Below, piece by piece: positions 1-9,880 of a stretch of DNA of 64,000 nucleotides. A model generated the notes under the pieces. The model made no database searches. It saw nothing but the letters and a program-made list of their open reading frames with translations, and was not told the DNA's origin. Numbering within the stretch: position 1 is the first letter of the stretch; the number at the start of each line of letters is the position of its first letter. Source of the stretch: Pyropia haitanensis (taxonomy: Eukaryota; Rhodophyta; Bangiophyceae; Bangiales; Bangiaceae); the NCBI GenBank assembly GCA_008729055.1, contig SDUX01000001.1, positions 1,116,001 to 1,180,000 on the forward strand, given 5' to 3'. The translations under genes and the position numbers were made by a program.

Positions 1-1751
1 TCTGCGCGAGGAAGTCCTCCCGCACAATCTTGGCCACCTCCAGCGTGACCTTGTCGCTCTCCGCGAGCGAGTCCTTGCCGACCAGCTGCACAATCTCCAT
101 TAGGTCGTCCTCGGTCTGCAGCACTTGCCGGACGGTTTGCTGGAGCTGCGGGAACTCGGGGTACTGCTCGTCGTAGAACGGCTCCAGCGCCCCCTGGTAC
201 TTGCTGTACGAGATGAGCCAGTTGACCGACGGGAAGTGCTTGCGCTGCGCCAGCTTCTTGTCCAGGCCCCAAAATGCGCCGCAGATGCCCAGCGTCGCCG
301 ACGTGACGGGGTCCGAAAAGTCACCACCGGGCGGCGACACGGCGCCCACAATCGTGATGGAGCCAAAGCGCGACGGAGACCCGACGCACGACACGCGACC
401 GGCACGCTCGTAGAAGGACGCCAGGCGGGCGGCAAGGTACGCAGGGTAACCAGAGTCGGCGGGCATCTCGGCCAGGCGACCAGAAATCTCACGGAGGGCC
501 TCGGCCCACCGGGACGTCGAGTCGGCCATCATCGCCACGTTCAGCCCCATGTCACGGTAGTACTCAGAAATGGTGATGCCCGTGTAGATGGAGGCCTCAC
601 GCGCAGCCACAGGCATGTTGGAGGTATTGGCCACCAGCAGCGTGCGCTTCATGATGGACTCTTCCCTGCCATTGTCCATGGTCAGGGTCAGCTCGGGGAA
701 GTCCTTGAGCACTTCAGCCATCTCATTGCCGCGCTCGCCGCACTGCACGCACACGAAATAGCAAAGACCAGGAAGCAAAGAAACGCAGGTCGAACAGGGA
801 CAGGACAGCGCAACGCCATGTCGTCAGCACAGAGCCCAACCAGAGGGGCCCAGAATCGAGAAGAAAAAAAGCAGCCGGCCCAGACACGCAGAAAAACACA
901 GTAAAAAAACATGCGATAGAAACACGGTGCGTGTAACGTACACCGACATAGACGATAGCGTCCGAGTTACTGAACTTGGACAACGCCTGCGAAATAACCG
1001 TCTTGCCACACCCAAACGCCCCTGGGATGGCGCACGTGCCACCCTGGACCGAAGGGAAGAGCGCGTCCAGCACGCGCTGCCCGGTCAGCAGAGGCGTCGA
1101 CGCACGCAGCTTCTCTGCCACCGGGCGGGGCTCGCGGACGGGCCAGCTCTGGACCATGGAGAACTTCTTGACGACGCCGTCAAACTCCGCCTCCATCACC
1201 ACCTCGTCAATGTCATACTCGCCTTCCTCCGCCAGGTACGTGACGGTGCCCATCGCACCGGGTGGCACCATCACCTTGTGCTGCAGCAGCGGCGTTTCGT
1301 CGACGGTGGCAAAGACGTCACCGGCGGTGATGTGGGAGCCAACAGAGAAGGCCTTGGTCGGCACAAAGTCCCACGCCTTCTTGCGCTGCAGTGACGGCAC
1401 AGAAATGCCACGCGGGATAAACATGTCGCCCGTCACCTCGGCAATGTTCTCCAGCGGCCGCTGAATCCCATCAAAGATATTGCCCAGCAGCCCAGGGCCG
1501 AGCTCCACCGACAGCGGCTGGGCGGTACGCTCCACGGGGTCGCCAACGGTCAGGCCCGCCGTCTCCTCATACACCTGAACGGTGGCGGAGGAGCCCTCCA
1601 AGCGAATGATCTCTCCGACCAGCCGGTCGTGGCCGACGCGGACCAGCTCGTACATGGCCGCCCCGTCCATCTCATCGGCCGTCACGACGGGGCCGGCTAC
1701 CTGCCGCACCACGCCATACTCCTTCTCAGCCATGGCGCGTCCGCCGCCCAT
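1..1751 (-). CDS. ATP6V1A: V-type H+-ATPase catalytic subunit A (partial, two exons)
   Basis: This is the catalytic A subunit of the V1 sector, which hydrolyses ATP to acidify vacuoles and endosomes. The first exon (942 to 1733 or 1751) carries the A-subunit N-terminal barrel, the non-homologous region and the Walker A motif GAFGCGKTV, followed by [10 protein letters not shown]. An intron at 743-941 (donor GTACGT, acceptor GTGCAG) restores the family sequence [11 protein letters not shown]. The second exon continues through the conserved stretches around [12 protein letters not shown] and [11 protein letters not shown] and runs off the window at base 1, so the C-terminal helical domain is missing. 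Two in-frame ATGs compete, at 1751 ([13 protein letters not shown]) and 1733 (MAEKEYG); the choice is uncertain. It is divergent from eIF3f across about 640 bp. Family assignment is secure. Confidence 0.95.
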
Positions 1752-2393
1752 CGTGTCGACAGTGAAGACTCGAATGCAAGGGGGGAGTCACCAGGCAGAG
1801 GGGAAGACCGCGCCCACAGACGGCGGCAGACTCACGCGTGGAGTTCAGCAGTCGTACCCTGCCTATGGATAGATCGCGGGCCAGCAGAACACGGAGACAA
1901 CGGGCGGGCACGGGGAAACGGATGCCGGGCCTCTCCAGCACCCACCCGTACAGTCCACCACCACAGCGCCGTAGAGATACAGTAAGTAAAACGATGTCAC
2001 CTCTGGCCGCGACTGATGCCGGCGCGAGGGTGCTGCAGGGACAGAGTGCCTGCAAGCTTCCCAGACAGCCCATTGGCCGGTGCCACAGGTCGCGCCAGTT
2101 GGGGGCCGCTCGCACCAGCTATGTGACTAATTATAATGTGACAGAAATTACATGAGCGTTCACCATCAACTTCCCGGTCGTTATCGTCACATGCTCGTCG
2201 AGCTCCCAAGAATTCAAAGGATTCCCTGCTGAGCATTTGCCATCTGCGTTGCGCGCCGCCGGTGACCCGCCTCCGAAACCGGCCGGCCCTTCGCGTCCAA
2301 CCCATCGTCCGCCCATCAGCCGCGACCGTCCTCTCACCGGCGTGCCTTCTCCCCCCGGTGACTCTTGTCCCCGCCCTCAACGACCCTGCCATC
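1752..2393. promoter_or_regulatory. Shared upstream region between V-ATPase A and eIF3f
   Basis: This 640-bp gap separates two divergent housekeeping genes and must hold both 5' regions. It contains a locally A+T-rich patch around 2121-2155. I saw no convincing TATA box and no gene. Confidence 0.4.
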
Positions 2394-3395
2394 ATGTCGA
2401 CAGACATCTTTCTCAGCGGCGATGACACCAGCGTCCGCGAAGTGCGTGTGGCACCCGTCGTTCTGCTGGGTGTCGTCGACCACTTCATGCGGCGCGCGGC
2501 TGGCAAGCACCGTGTCATCGGCACCCTCCTTGGTGTCTTCCATCCCCACGATGGATCGGTCGACGTGACTGGCTCCTTCCCCGTCCCTCACGACGAAAAT
2601 GCTGATGAGATTGCCGTGGACATTGAGTACAACCGCACGATGGTGGACCTCCACCGCAACGTCTCGTCTGCGCACGCGATTGTGGGGTGGTACGCGACCG
2701 GCACGGAGACGGATGGCAACTCGGTGCTGATCCACGAGTTTTACGGCCGCGAATGCGCGGCGCCGGTGCACCTGCTGGTCAACGCGGACCTCGCGGCCGT
2801 CGCGACGGCGGCCGCCGCGTCGGCCGACGCGGCGGACGTCAGTGCGGGGCCGGCCAACGGTGCTGGCAAAGTGGCGACGGGGCTGCCGTCGCTCGCGGCT
2901 CCCCGCGCGTACGTGTCGTCGGCCTACACGATTGGGGAGGTGGCGCTCCGCTCCGAGTTCCGCCCCGTCCCCGTGGCGGTCACCCCCACTACCCCCGACA
3001 AGGTGGCCATGGACGTGCTGTTTAAGAACCGGCGGCGGCTGGAGGCGGCGCGCGACGCCACTGCCGCCGCGGCCGCCACCCCGACCGCCGCCCTGGCCAC
3101 CGAGGTGGACAACATCCAGGCGGGGCTGGGGCGGCTGCTCGACCTGCTCACCGTCGTTGGCCGTGCCGTCGACGCGGTGGTGGCGGGGGAGGCCACGGGT
3201 GACGTCGCTGCCGGGCGGTTCCTTGCCGAGACGCTCGCGCTCATGCCGCGGGTGGACAGCCACGTGTTTGACAAGCTGTTTGGCGACAACATGCGGGACC
3301 TGCTGATGGTCACCTACCTGTGTTCCTTTGCGCAGGCGCAGCTGCCGATCGCGGAGCGGCTGCTCAGCGTGGACGTGAAGGCGTTGAAACAGTAG
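2394..3395 (+). CDS. EIF3F: Translation initiation factor eIF3 subunit F
   Basis: A 333-residue protein of the MPN family. After a short leader it shows the eIF3f signatures VIGTLLGVF, FPVPHDENADEIAVDIEYN and IVGWYATGTETDGNSVLIHEFY. The first ~135 residues form the MPN domain. As in other eIF3f proteins, the full JAMM metal-binding set is not seen, so it is likely a structural MPN subunit. The C-terminal part is the helical region conserved through FDKLFGDNMRDLLMVTYL. An Ala-rich insert (about residues 128-160) is unusual and fits the window's general style. The ATG at 2394 precedes the conserved start of the domain; the longer open frame upstream lacks homology. There are no introns. It acts in the cytoplasm as part of the eIF3 complex on the 40S subunit. 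Confidence 0.93.
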   Translation: MSTDIFLSGDDTSVREVRVAPVVLLGVVDHFMRRAAGKHRVIGTLLGVFHPHDGSVDVTGSFPVPHDENADEIAVDIEYNRTMVDLHRNVSSAHAIVGWYATGTETDGNSVLIHEFYGRECAAPVHLLVNADLAAVATAAAASADAADVSAGPANGAGKVATGLPSLAAPRAYVSSAYTIGEVALRSEFRPVPVAVTPTTPDKVAMDVLFKNRRRLEAARDATAAAAATPTAALATEVDNIQAGLGRLLDLLTVVGRAVDAVVAGEATGDVAAGRFLAETLALMPRVDSHVFDKLFGDNMRDLLMVTYLCSFAQAQLPIAERLLSVDVKALKQ

Positions 3396-3671
3396 AGGAA
3401 TGACACGTGGGGAGACTGGGGGATGGCACGAGTGGGGGGCGGGGGCGGGGGCTGGGAGAGCGACAGGCGGAAGGGGTCACATTTTTCTTCTTGCATGGCC
3501 TCGATGATGATGTGTCGTGGCAGGGGGGACGTGTACATATGGGTGGGTGGGGAGGATGGCTGGTGTGCCGGTCAAGATAAGAAAGGGTTGAGCATGCAAC
3601 GGGAGGTGCGGCCGTCCTCTCGCCACACCGCGTGAATTGGCGTCGCGCCCCGCACGCCTGGCACGCCGTGC

Positions 3672-5246
3672 CTACCGCCCCCCCGTCCCATCTACCCTAA
3701 TCACGTACCGCGCCGCCGACACAATGGCCGCCACCGCCCCTGCACCCGCCGCCACCGCCGCCGCTGTATAAACCGCTGGGTTGGTCGCGACGAGGGCCCC
3801 CCAGGGGCTGAGCTCGACGAGCGGCCCCCTTGTGCCGACCATCCCCGCGGGTTCCCCCGCCACCCCTGCTCCTGCCGCTGTCGCCGCCTGAACCGACGAT
3901 GGACCATCCGCCGTCTGCCTCTTCTCAGACGCCGCCGCCCCCTCCTCCGCTTTGTTGCGGCCCCACAGGCGGGTGGCCACGATGTGGGCCCCCCGCAGGC
4001 CGAGGTCTTCCTTGACCACCACCGCCACACGCATGCCCGCCACCACCCCCGACAGCCGGCCCTTGCGGCGGAGGGCCTCGGCCCACCCTTTGGCCGTCAC
4101 GTACTCCATGTTCTTTGGCGCGATCCCCCCCGCCACGTACAACCCGCCGGTGGGGAGGTACGTCAGCGCCACGTTTCCCACCGCCGTGGCGTAGGCGTCA
4201 AAGAAGAGGTGCATCGTGGCCGCGCACAGCGAGCAGTTGTAGGCCCCCGCGGCGATGGCACGGCCGGGCTCGGCCGACGCCACAATCGTCTCGTGGATGG
4301 GCGGGTTGATCGAACCGGGGCGGGTGGAGGAGAGGAACGCGTAGATGTTGGCCAGGCCCCGGCCAGAGACGACGCGCTCGACGGAAATGCGGGGGAGGGG
4401 GGGCTCGTCAGAGACCGCCGCCGGCACTGACGCCGACACGTCGACGGTGGCCGCGTCAGCCATCTCAGAGGGCGACAGCGGCGTCACCCCCCCGTCCGTG
4501 TCAAAACCCGAGCCAAACCGCTTGTGGAGGAAGCGCAGCAGCTTTGCCTGCGTCGCCGTCGTCGGCGCCCAGTCCACGTGACCACCCTCAGACCCCCAAG
4601 CGGTGTACTCGCCGCTGCCGCCCGCGGCGTCGGGGGTGAGGAAGCACTGCCCGAGGCCCGTGCCGGCGCCAAGTAGGGCCATGACTCCCCCAGGGACAGC
4701 CTTGCCCTCTTGCACCACCACCGTCTCTTCAGGCGCCAGCGTCAGTACCCCATACCCGTTGGCAACAAAGTCATTGACCAGCTCCACGGCGGGAATGCCA
4801 AACTCTTCGGCCAGGCCCGCGCTGTCCAGGATCCATCCCTCCCGGTTGGTAAAGTTGATGCGCCCGCCCTCAACGGGGCCCGCGACGGCAAACGCGGCGG
4901 CGGCCAGGCCGCCCAGCGGCAGCGGGCGCTCCCCAGCGGGGCGCGGCAGCAGCTGAAGGACGGTGGGCAGCGTGGTGGACGCCTCGAGGAGGAACGCAGA
5001 GATGACCGACGAGAAGGATGGGTAGTCGGCCGACTTGTATGTGCGATGCAGGATGGACACGTGGGAGGAGGTCGCCTCGTGGGATGGGTCTGGGGAGGCG
5101 GCCTGCGACGAGGACGGCGGCGGCACCGCGTACAGCACCAGACGAGCGTTTGTGCCGCCCACATCGCCCGCCAAAAGGAGGGTGGAAAAGACGGGCAGCC
5201 GGGAGTCATCACCGCCGCCAGATGCGGCTGGAGGGTCACCCGCCAT
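3672..5246 (-). CDS. Bacterial-type glucokinase (Glk family)
   Basis: ATP-dependent glucose phosphorylation, the entry step of glycolysis. The phosphate-binding motif LLAGDVGGTNARLVLY lies near residue 27. It is followed by FAVAGPVEGG, a nucleotide/substrate region with LLGAGTGLGQ, a WGSEGGHVDW segment and the Glk-specific ISVERVVSGRGLANIY. The sugar-kinase domain spans roughly residues 25-415. The C-terminal ~110 residues are low complexity and end with a hydrophobic Ala-rich stretch just before the stop, which may be a tail anchor; this is unusual for Glk. The first in-frame ATG is at 5246; the frame stays open upstream to about 5444 without an ATG, so a transit peptide on an upstream exon is possible. 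Bacterial/cyanobacterial Glk in algae suggests endosymbiotic origin (inference). Confidence 0.9.
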   Translation of the reverse strand: MAGDPPAASGGGDDSRLPVFSTLLLAGDVGGTNARLVLYAVPPPSSSQAASPDPSHEATSSHVSILHRTYKSADYPSFSSVISAFLLEASTTLPTVLQLLPRPAGERPLPLGGLAAAAFAVAGPVEGGRINFTNREGWILDSAGLAEEFGIPAVELVNDFVANGYGVLTLAPEETVVVQEGKAVPGGVMALLGAGTGLGQCFLTPDAAGGSGEYTAWGSEGGHVDWAPTTATQAKLLRFLHKRFGSGFDTDGGVTPLSPSEMADAATVDVSASVPAAVSDEPPLPRISVERVVSGRGLANIYAFLSSTRPGSINPPIHETIVASAEPGRAIAAGAYNCSLCAATMHLFFDAYATAVGNVALTYLPTGGLYVAGGIAPKNMEYVTAKGWAEALRRKGRLSGVVAGMRVAVVVKEDLGLRGAHIVATRLWGRNKAEEGAAASEKRQTADGPSSVQAATAAGAGVAGEPAGMVGTRGPLVELSPWGALVATNPAVYTAAAVAAGAGAVAAIVSAARYVIRVDGTGGR

Positions 5247-5787
5247 GGCTTGAGAGACAGGACCACCCGTGCCTACAGGCGATGCAATGCCGGGCGCTAT
5301 CTCGACCAGCGAGCGGATACGGGCGATCGTTGGCGAAGTCGGCTGTGTTGCAGCGGGGTAGGACGCAAACGGCGCTGCAGCAGGCAGAGCCTGACGGGCC
5401 ACCCGATAGGCATGCGTCGACAGCCTGGAAAGTACGAGCTCCACGGGGCTTGGTACGCACAGAACCCAATGTCAAGCGACACGTCCCAGCCCGGACGGGC
5501 GAACCTCAGCCCACAGCAGGTGAGCCCGTCTACAGCAGGAGAGATAGATACGACAACGAAACGCACCCCGGCAGAGCATGCAACGAACAAACGAACGTCA
5601 GAAAAGGTTAGCACATGCACGACGCAGGATGGGTCCGCCTGGCTATGCACAGAAAAGTGCTGTAGCGCGGTTCATCTCCTCCAGCCACCAAGTCTACTGG
5701 TGAAAGCATAGGCACTCAGGACAATGCAATTTTAAAAGTTGATATATCAGCCATGACGGCCGTACACGATACACGTCCGCCAGGTCA

Positions 5788-6111
5788 TCAACGAGGAATA
5801 GCACTGAAAAGTGCGTTTTCATCATCGTGCAAAGGAACCGCCAGCCACCCGCTGATGCGGGAGAACAAAGGGGCAACAACTGCTGCCTCCTCCGCGTCCG
5901 AGATGTCAACAAAACGTACCAGGTGGATCGTCAGAGCAGCAACGTACGTAGAGGAGAGTGTGTGCCCCGCCCAAGTTCGTATCTCGCGGATCCCCGCTCG
6001 TGGAGCGACGCGTTGCATTTGGTCGTCTTCCGTAGACAAGCGCAGAGGATGTCGACGACGGCGCGCGTACGGCGTACCGTTCGTCAAGCCGATCGGGACG
6101 GGATGGTTCAA
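5788..6111 (-). pseudogene. Possible decayed helicase-domain fragment
   Basis: A minus-strand open frame reads NHPVPIGLTNGTPY, then PLRLSTEDDQMQRV, which resembles the segment found after the GL-NGT motif in PIF1-like helicases carried by eukaryotic mobile elements. No Walker motifs were found next to it and the frame has no convincing start. It could be a relic of a mobile element or a chance match; treat it as a weak suggestion. Confidence 0.22.
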
Positions 6112-6913
6112 GTGCCCGGACGGCAGGGGCGGCAGTCAGATGATCCGGAATTGTCCAGTTTCGATCCTAGGAGTAAGTAACAACTACTTGGTCGTTGTGG
6201 CGGGCACTGTCATGCACCCTCCAGACTTTGGACGTCATCGTCATCGTGTCTGAACACGTGCGTGACCACGACGGGGTTCGCTTCAGGGCGTGTCTTGACG
6301 ACATCTGGAAAGTGTCTGCGAAAGCACAAAACACAGGCTGTAATTCCGTGGGCGCACGCAGCCAGACACGCCCTGTCTTGACGACTAGACAATGTTCACG
6401 AGCAATCGTTGGTGACTGGGGGATACGACGGCGAGGGGTGGGCTACCTTCTTGCACACCACGATTGCTCGAGGAGAGACGGCGTGCCTGCGGCCGTGCGC
6501 ACACATCAGGGGTCCACAACGAGTGACATCACACCGTCCGGTCCTGTGCCCGTGCTCACCCCTCACGACGAGCTCGTTTTTCTCCTCGAACTGGTATTCT
6601 TCCATGTCAGTGTGTAGTCGCTTGCGCAATAGGAGGGGATGAAGGGGGAGGATGACGACTGGGACGTCAAGCTGGGAGTGACGACGGCGGTCACGCCTGG
6701 ATGGTTGGGGGCACCTCGAAATGAAGCCACACTGTTGTGAGCCCGGACCGCTCTCGCACTTCGAGTGGGCTGGAGGGGCGAGACCACGGGCTGCAGCGCG
6801 CCTCGCAGATCGTGATCTGTCTGTGGACAGCAGGAGGCTGGAGGCTCGGAGAGCCCCGAAGAGGTTCTCTCGTCTGCCCTTGCGGATCTTGTTTTGCGGC
6901 GACGGCGTGTTTT

Positions 6914-6952
6914 TTTGTGGTCGGAAAAACACACTGCATTTCCGACCACAAA
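6914..6952. repeat. Perfect 14-bp inverted repeat (hairpin)
   Basis: Left arm 6914-6927 (TTTGTGGTCGGAAA) and right arm 6939-6952 are exact reverse complements with an 11-nt loop. It lies in the gene-poor interval; function unknown. It may be the core of a small foldback element or a hairpin RNA. Confidence 0.8.
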
Positions 6953-7420
6953 CGAAGCATGTTGGCAATTCGTTTTACTTGAAAATGTCTGAGTAAGTTC
7001 TTGTGCCCCAGACGCCCGGCTCATCGAGTGCGCGAAGCATGTTTCCACTTTTGACCAATAGGAAAGCTCTCTGCCTCTGTTTTTTGTCTGAGACACGCCC
7101 GAGTTCCGCCGTCAAGACGTGCCCTCAGCCCCGCAGGCCTCGGTGCCTCGAATTGTCGCAGGCGGTGTTGTCCGAGCTAAACCTGACCGAGCCCCCTTCC
7201 TGCAGCGTCAGGCATGGCAGCAGATGAACTGGAGCTCGCGCTCCCGTTTCCCGTAGGCAGTTCGTGCAAAGAACCCGGCGCGCTTCACGGCAGACGCTTG
7301 GATTCACTCGAAAAGGTTACACGCCCAGGAAGGCCCCCCGCCGCTCACAAGAAAACGAGCCGCATCAGTGGGCGTCGAGCCCGCGAGCCGCCCATGCGCT
7401 CAGCCCCCAGCGCCCGCCCT

Positions 7421-7905
7421 CTAGAGCAGCTTCACAACGGTGTGGGCCACCACTGCGGGGAGGCACCGGCCCGTCACCACGTCACGGACAATGACGCGCT
7501 CTTCCTCATCCTCGCCCTCGTCGTCGCCGCCGCCGCCGCTGCCGCCGCCGCCACCACCAACAGCAGCACCACCACCACCAGTCGTGCTGCTGCTGCTGCT
7601 GCGGCTCTTCCTGCTGCTGATGCTGCCAATTCCGCTCCCGCTGCCGCTACCCCGTGGTGGCCCCGCAGTGGAGCCCCCAAAGCAGCAGGGCACCACATGC
7701 GGTGACAGCGGGGCGACGACGCCAACGACAGCAGCAGAAGCGGCGGCAGCAGCGGCGACGGTGGCGCCGCCAAAATCTTGTCCCGCCGCGGCAGCGGCAA
7801 CAGCCAGACTGCCCCGCCGGTGCGTGGCGGCCGGCGGCGGCAAGCCGCGGCGGTGGCGGTGGTGGGGAGGGCAGTCACCGCCGGGGCGGCGGGGAAGAAA
7901 GCCAT
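7421..7905 (-). CDS. Unrecognised short, possibly plastid-targeted protein (one frame change)
   Basis: I do not recognise this gene. The ATG at 7905 starts MAFFPAAPAVTALP, followed by an Ala/Arg-rich segment like a plastid transit peptide. The coding signal then continues in the next frame: an Ala-rich hydrophobic stretch, VVPCCFGGS, a Ser/Gly linker, an acidic DDEGEDEEER segment and a C-terminus ending RDVVTGRCLPAVVAHTVVKLL at a TAG at 7421. The shift falls near 7800-7830 and may be a short splice or a sequence error. Third-position G/C bias supports the minus strand, but both strands are open here, so the call is tentative. Confidence 0.33.
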
Positions 7906-8354
7906 GCGAGGGGCAGGTGTGAAGAGGAGGGGGGTGGTCGGGTAAACAGCGGATCCGTGGCGGCGGCGTCGGTAGCACCGCGGGGACGGGCGCGGGGATA
8001 TGGCCGCGTTGGTGCTGCCGTCCTGGACCACTGCGACCGAGCAGGGAAGACCAGGGCAAAATCTGAGGGCCGACCCGCCGTGGACTCGCCAAGGCGTCCA
8101 GTAGCCCGCCTCTACCGTGACGGAATGAATGGGCATGACCGCGGGATCATTGAGCGAACGCACGGTCACTTCGGAAGGCGCGCTCCGCGACGCACTCTAG
8201 TGTGCTACGCCCGTTGGTCTCATCCACTCCCTCCCCTCCTCCGACACTCACCCCACGGCTGGCGCCCGCGCGTTGGACGGAGGATACCGGAGCGTTACCG
8301 GTCGCCGCTGCCTCGGCGTGCCCCTTTCTTCTTTCCGTGTCAATTTTCTGTGCC

Positions 8355-9517
8355 ATGGCCATGACGGCCGCCCGGGCGTACCTGCTCGTGTACAACGCGG
8401 CTATGTGCTGCGGGTGGTAGGTGTGGCCGGCGGGATGAGAATGCAACGCCCTCTTGTGTTTTCTGATTTTTGCTGGTGTTCTTATGCCGCCGCGGTCCCT
8501 GATGCTGGGCGCCCTCGTCGCGGGTGACCTTGTGGGTGAGGGGCACCGTCCATGCAGCGACGTCCAGTGGGTGGGGGGGGGGGGCGGTGGCGGCCGCGGC
8601 GGTGGCACGTCGGCATGCTGCGCAGGCGTAATACACCGCCCGGTGGGTGGCCATAGCGGCTGCACTGTGCCGGTAGCGTCGCTGCCGCACATCTTCTGGC
8701 GGGGCCTGACGACTGACGCCCCCCTCCCCCCCCCCCATCGCTGTGTCCTGTGTGATGGCGGCCCAACCTCTCGGCATTCTTCGCCCCGTCCCCGCCGTGC
8801 TCTCTTGTTCCACGGCCGTCCTCACACACCCCCTCCGTCACCCCCCGGGTGCCGCCTCCCCCTGCGACGCCGCCCAGGGCCTACATCCTTGTCCGGCTGC
8901 TGTGGACGGTGGCGGTCCACCCCCCCGCGCCCGGCCCCGGCTACTCCCACACCCCCGTCTATGACGCGGTCTCCCCCGCGCTGCGGGTCTTCCAGACGGG
9001 CGCGGTGGCGGAAGTGGCCCACGCCGCCACTGGCCTCGTGCGCACGCCCGCCGCGACGACAGCCCTGCAGGTGAGCTCCCGCCTCTTCCTCCTCTGGCCC
9101 ATCCTCGAGGGCCTTGCCCCCGTCCGTGGCCGCGCCGCGGTGGCGACCATGGTCGGCGCGTGGGCAGCGACGGAGGTGCCCCGCTACGCTTTTTACGCCG
9201 TCGGCGCGGCGTCGGGCAGCGCGGCAGTGCCCCGCTGGCTGGTGTGGCTCCGCTACACCACCTTCCTGCCGCTCTACCCGCTGGGCGCGGGGAGTGAGGT
9301 GGCGTTGATCCTTGCGGCGCTGCCGGTGATCGCCCGCGCACGGGGGGCCTACCTCAGCATCGCTATGCCCAATGCGTGGAACGTGGCGTTTGATTTCTGG
9401 ACGTGGTGCGTGTTTATCGTGTTCATGTACGTGCCGGGCCTGCCGTTTATGTACATGCATATGATGCGGCAGCGGGGCAAGGCCCTGGGGGGAGGAAAGA
9501 AGAACAAGGCCACGTGA
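8355..9517 (+). CDS. Very-long-chain 3-hydroxyacyl-CoA dehydratase (HACD/PTPLA), two exons
   Basis: This ER membrane enzyme dehydrates 3-hydroxyacyl-CoA, the third step of fatty-acid elongation. Exon 1 (8355-8416) encodes MAMTAARAYLLVYNAAMCCG. An intron of 461 nt (8417-8877, donor GTAGGT, acceptor CCCAG) joins it to exon 2 (8878-9517), giving the family sequence YNAAMCCGW-AYILVRLLW. Exon 2 shows FQTGAVAEVAHAATGLVRTP, LQVSSRLFLLW, EVPRYAFYAVG and WLRYTTFLPLYPLGAGSEV, which contains the catalytic Tyr and Glu of the YP-G---E motif. The protein is 233 residues with about six hydrophobic segments and a Lys-rich C-terminus (GKALGGGKKNKAT), plausible as an ER-retention tail. It is convergent with Ku70. 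Confidence 0.92.
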
Positions 9518-9711
9518 AGCAGAAGCCACAAGGCAACGTGTGGAAGAGGGGAGGCTTCAGAAGAACCGAGGGGCATGAAGAGTGCGGCGGGAGGCGGCAG
9601 CCGCGCCAGGGTTCCTGTTCACGCACAGGCGCGTGCCAGCGGCGTACGAAAGGGGGACAAGATGATTGCAGGGACAGTGGTGCGTGGCAGTGGACGGAGC
9701 TGCCGGTTGCC

Positions 9712-9757
9712 ACGATTGATGGCACTCAGCTTGAGTCGCCGACCCCCTGGCAATCGT
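9712..9757. repeat. Nested hairpin between convergent genes
   Basis: ACGATTG (9712-9718) pairs with CAATCGT (9751-9757). Inside, GGCACTCA (9721-9728) pairs with TGAGTCGCC (9732-9740) with one bulged base. It sits in the 363-bp gap between HACD and Ku70 and could be a 3'-end structure for either transcript. Confidence 0.45.
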
Positions 9758-9880
9758 ACCCGGGACGATGACAGCCGCTCAGCAATCTTGGAACGACAGA
9801 CTGGCAGTTACAGTCGCTGCAGGCTGGTGCCACAGTAGTGCCCCAAGCCCACGTGGAGTAGGCGGGGACGCCGGCCGAGC

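Larger units (their letters stand above)
5247..7420. other. Gene-poor, A+T-richer interval
   Basis: About 2.2 kb with no confident gene. It holds the upstream region of the glucokinase gene, a weak helicase-like relic (5788-6111) and a perfect 14-bp hairpin (6914-6952). Other open frames here have mixed codon use and no recognisable domain. Confidence 0.5.

Noticed and set aside
9712..9840. tRNA-like or permuted-tRNA sequence downstream of HACD
   Set aside because: A CCCGGGTACGATT stretch recalls a T-arm, but no acceptor stem, D-arm or anticodon arm could be fitted; kept only as a hairpin.
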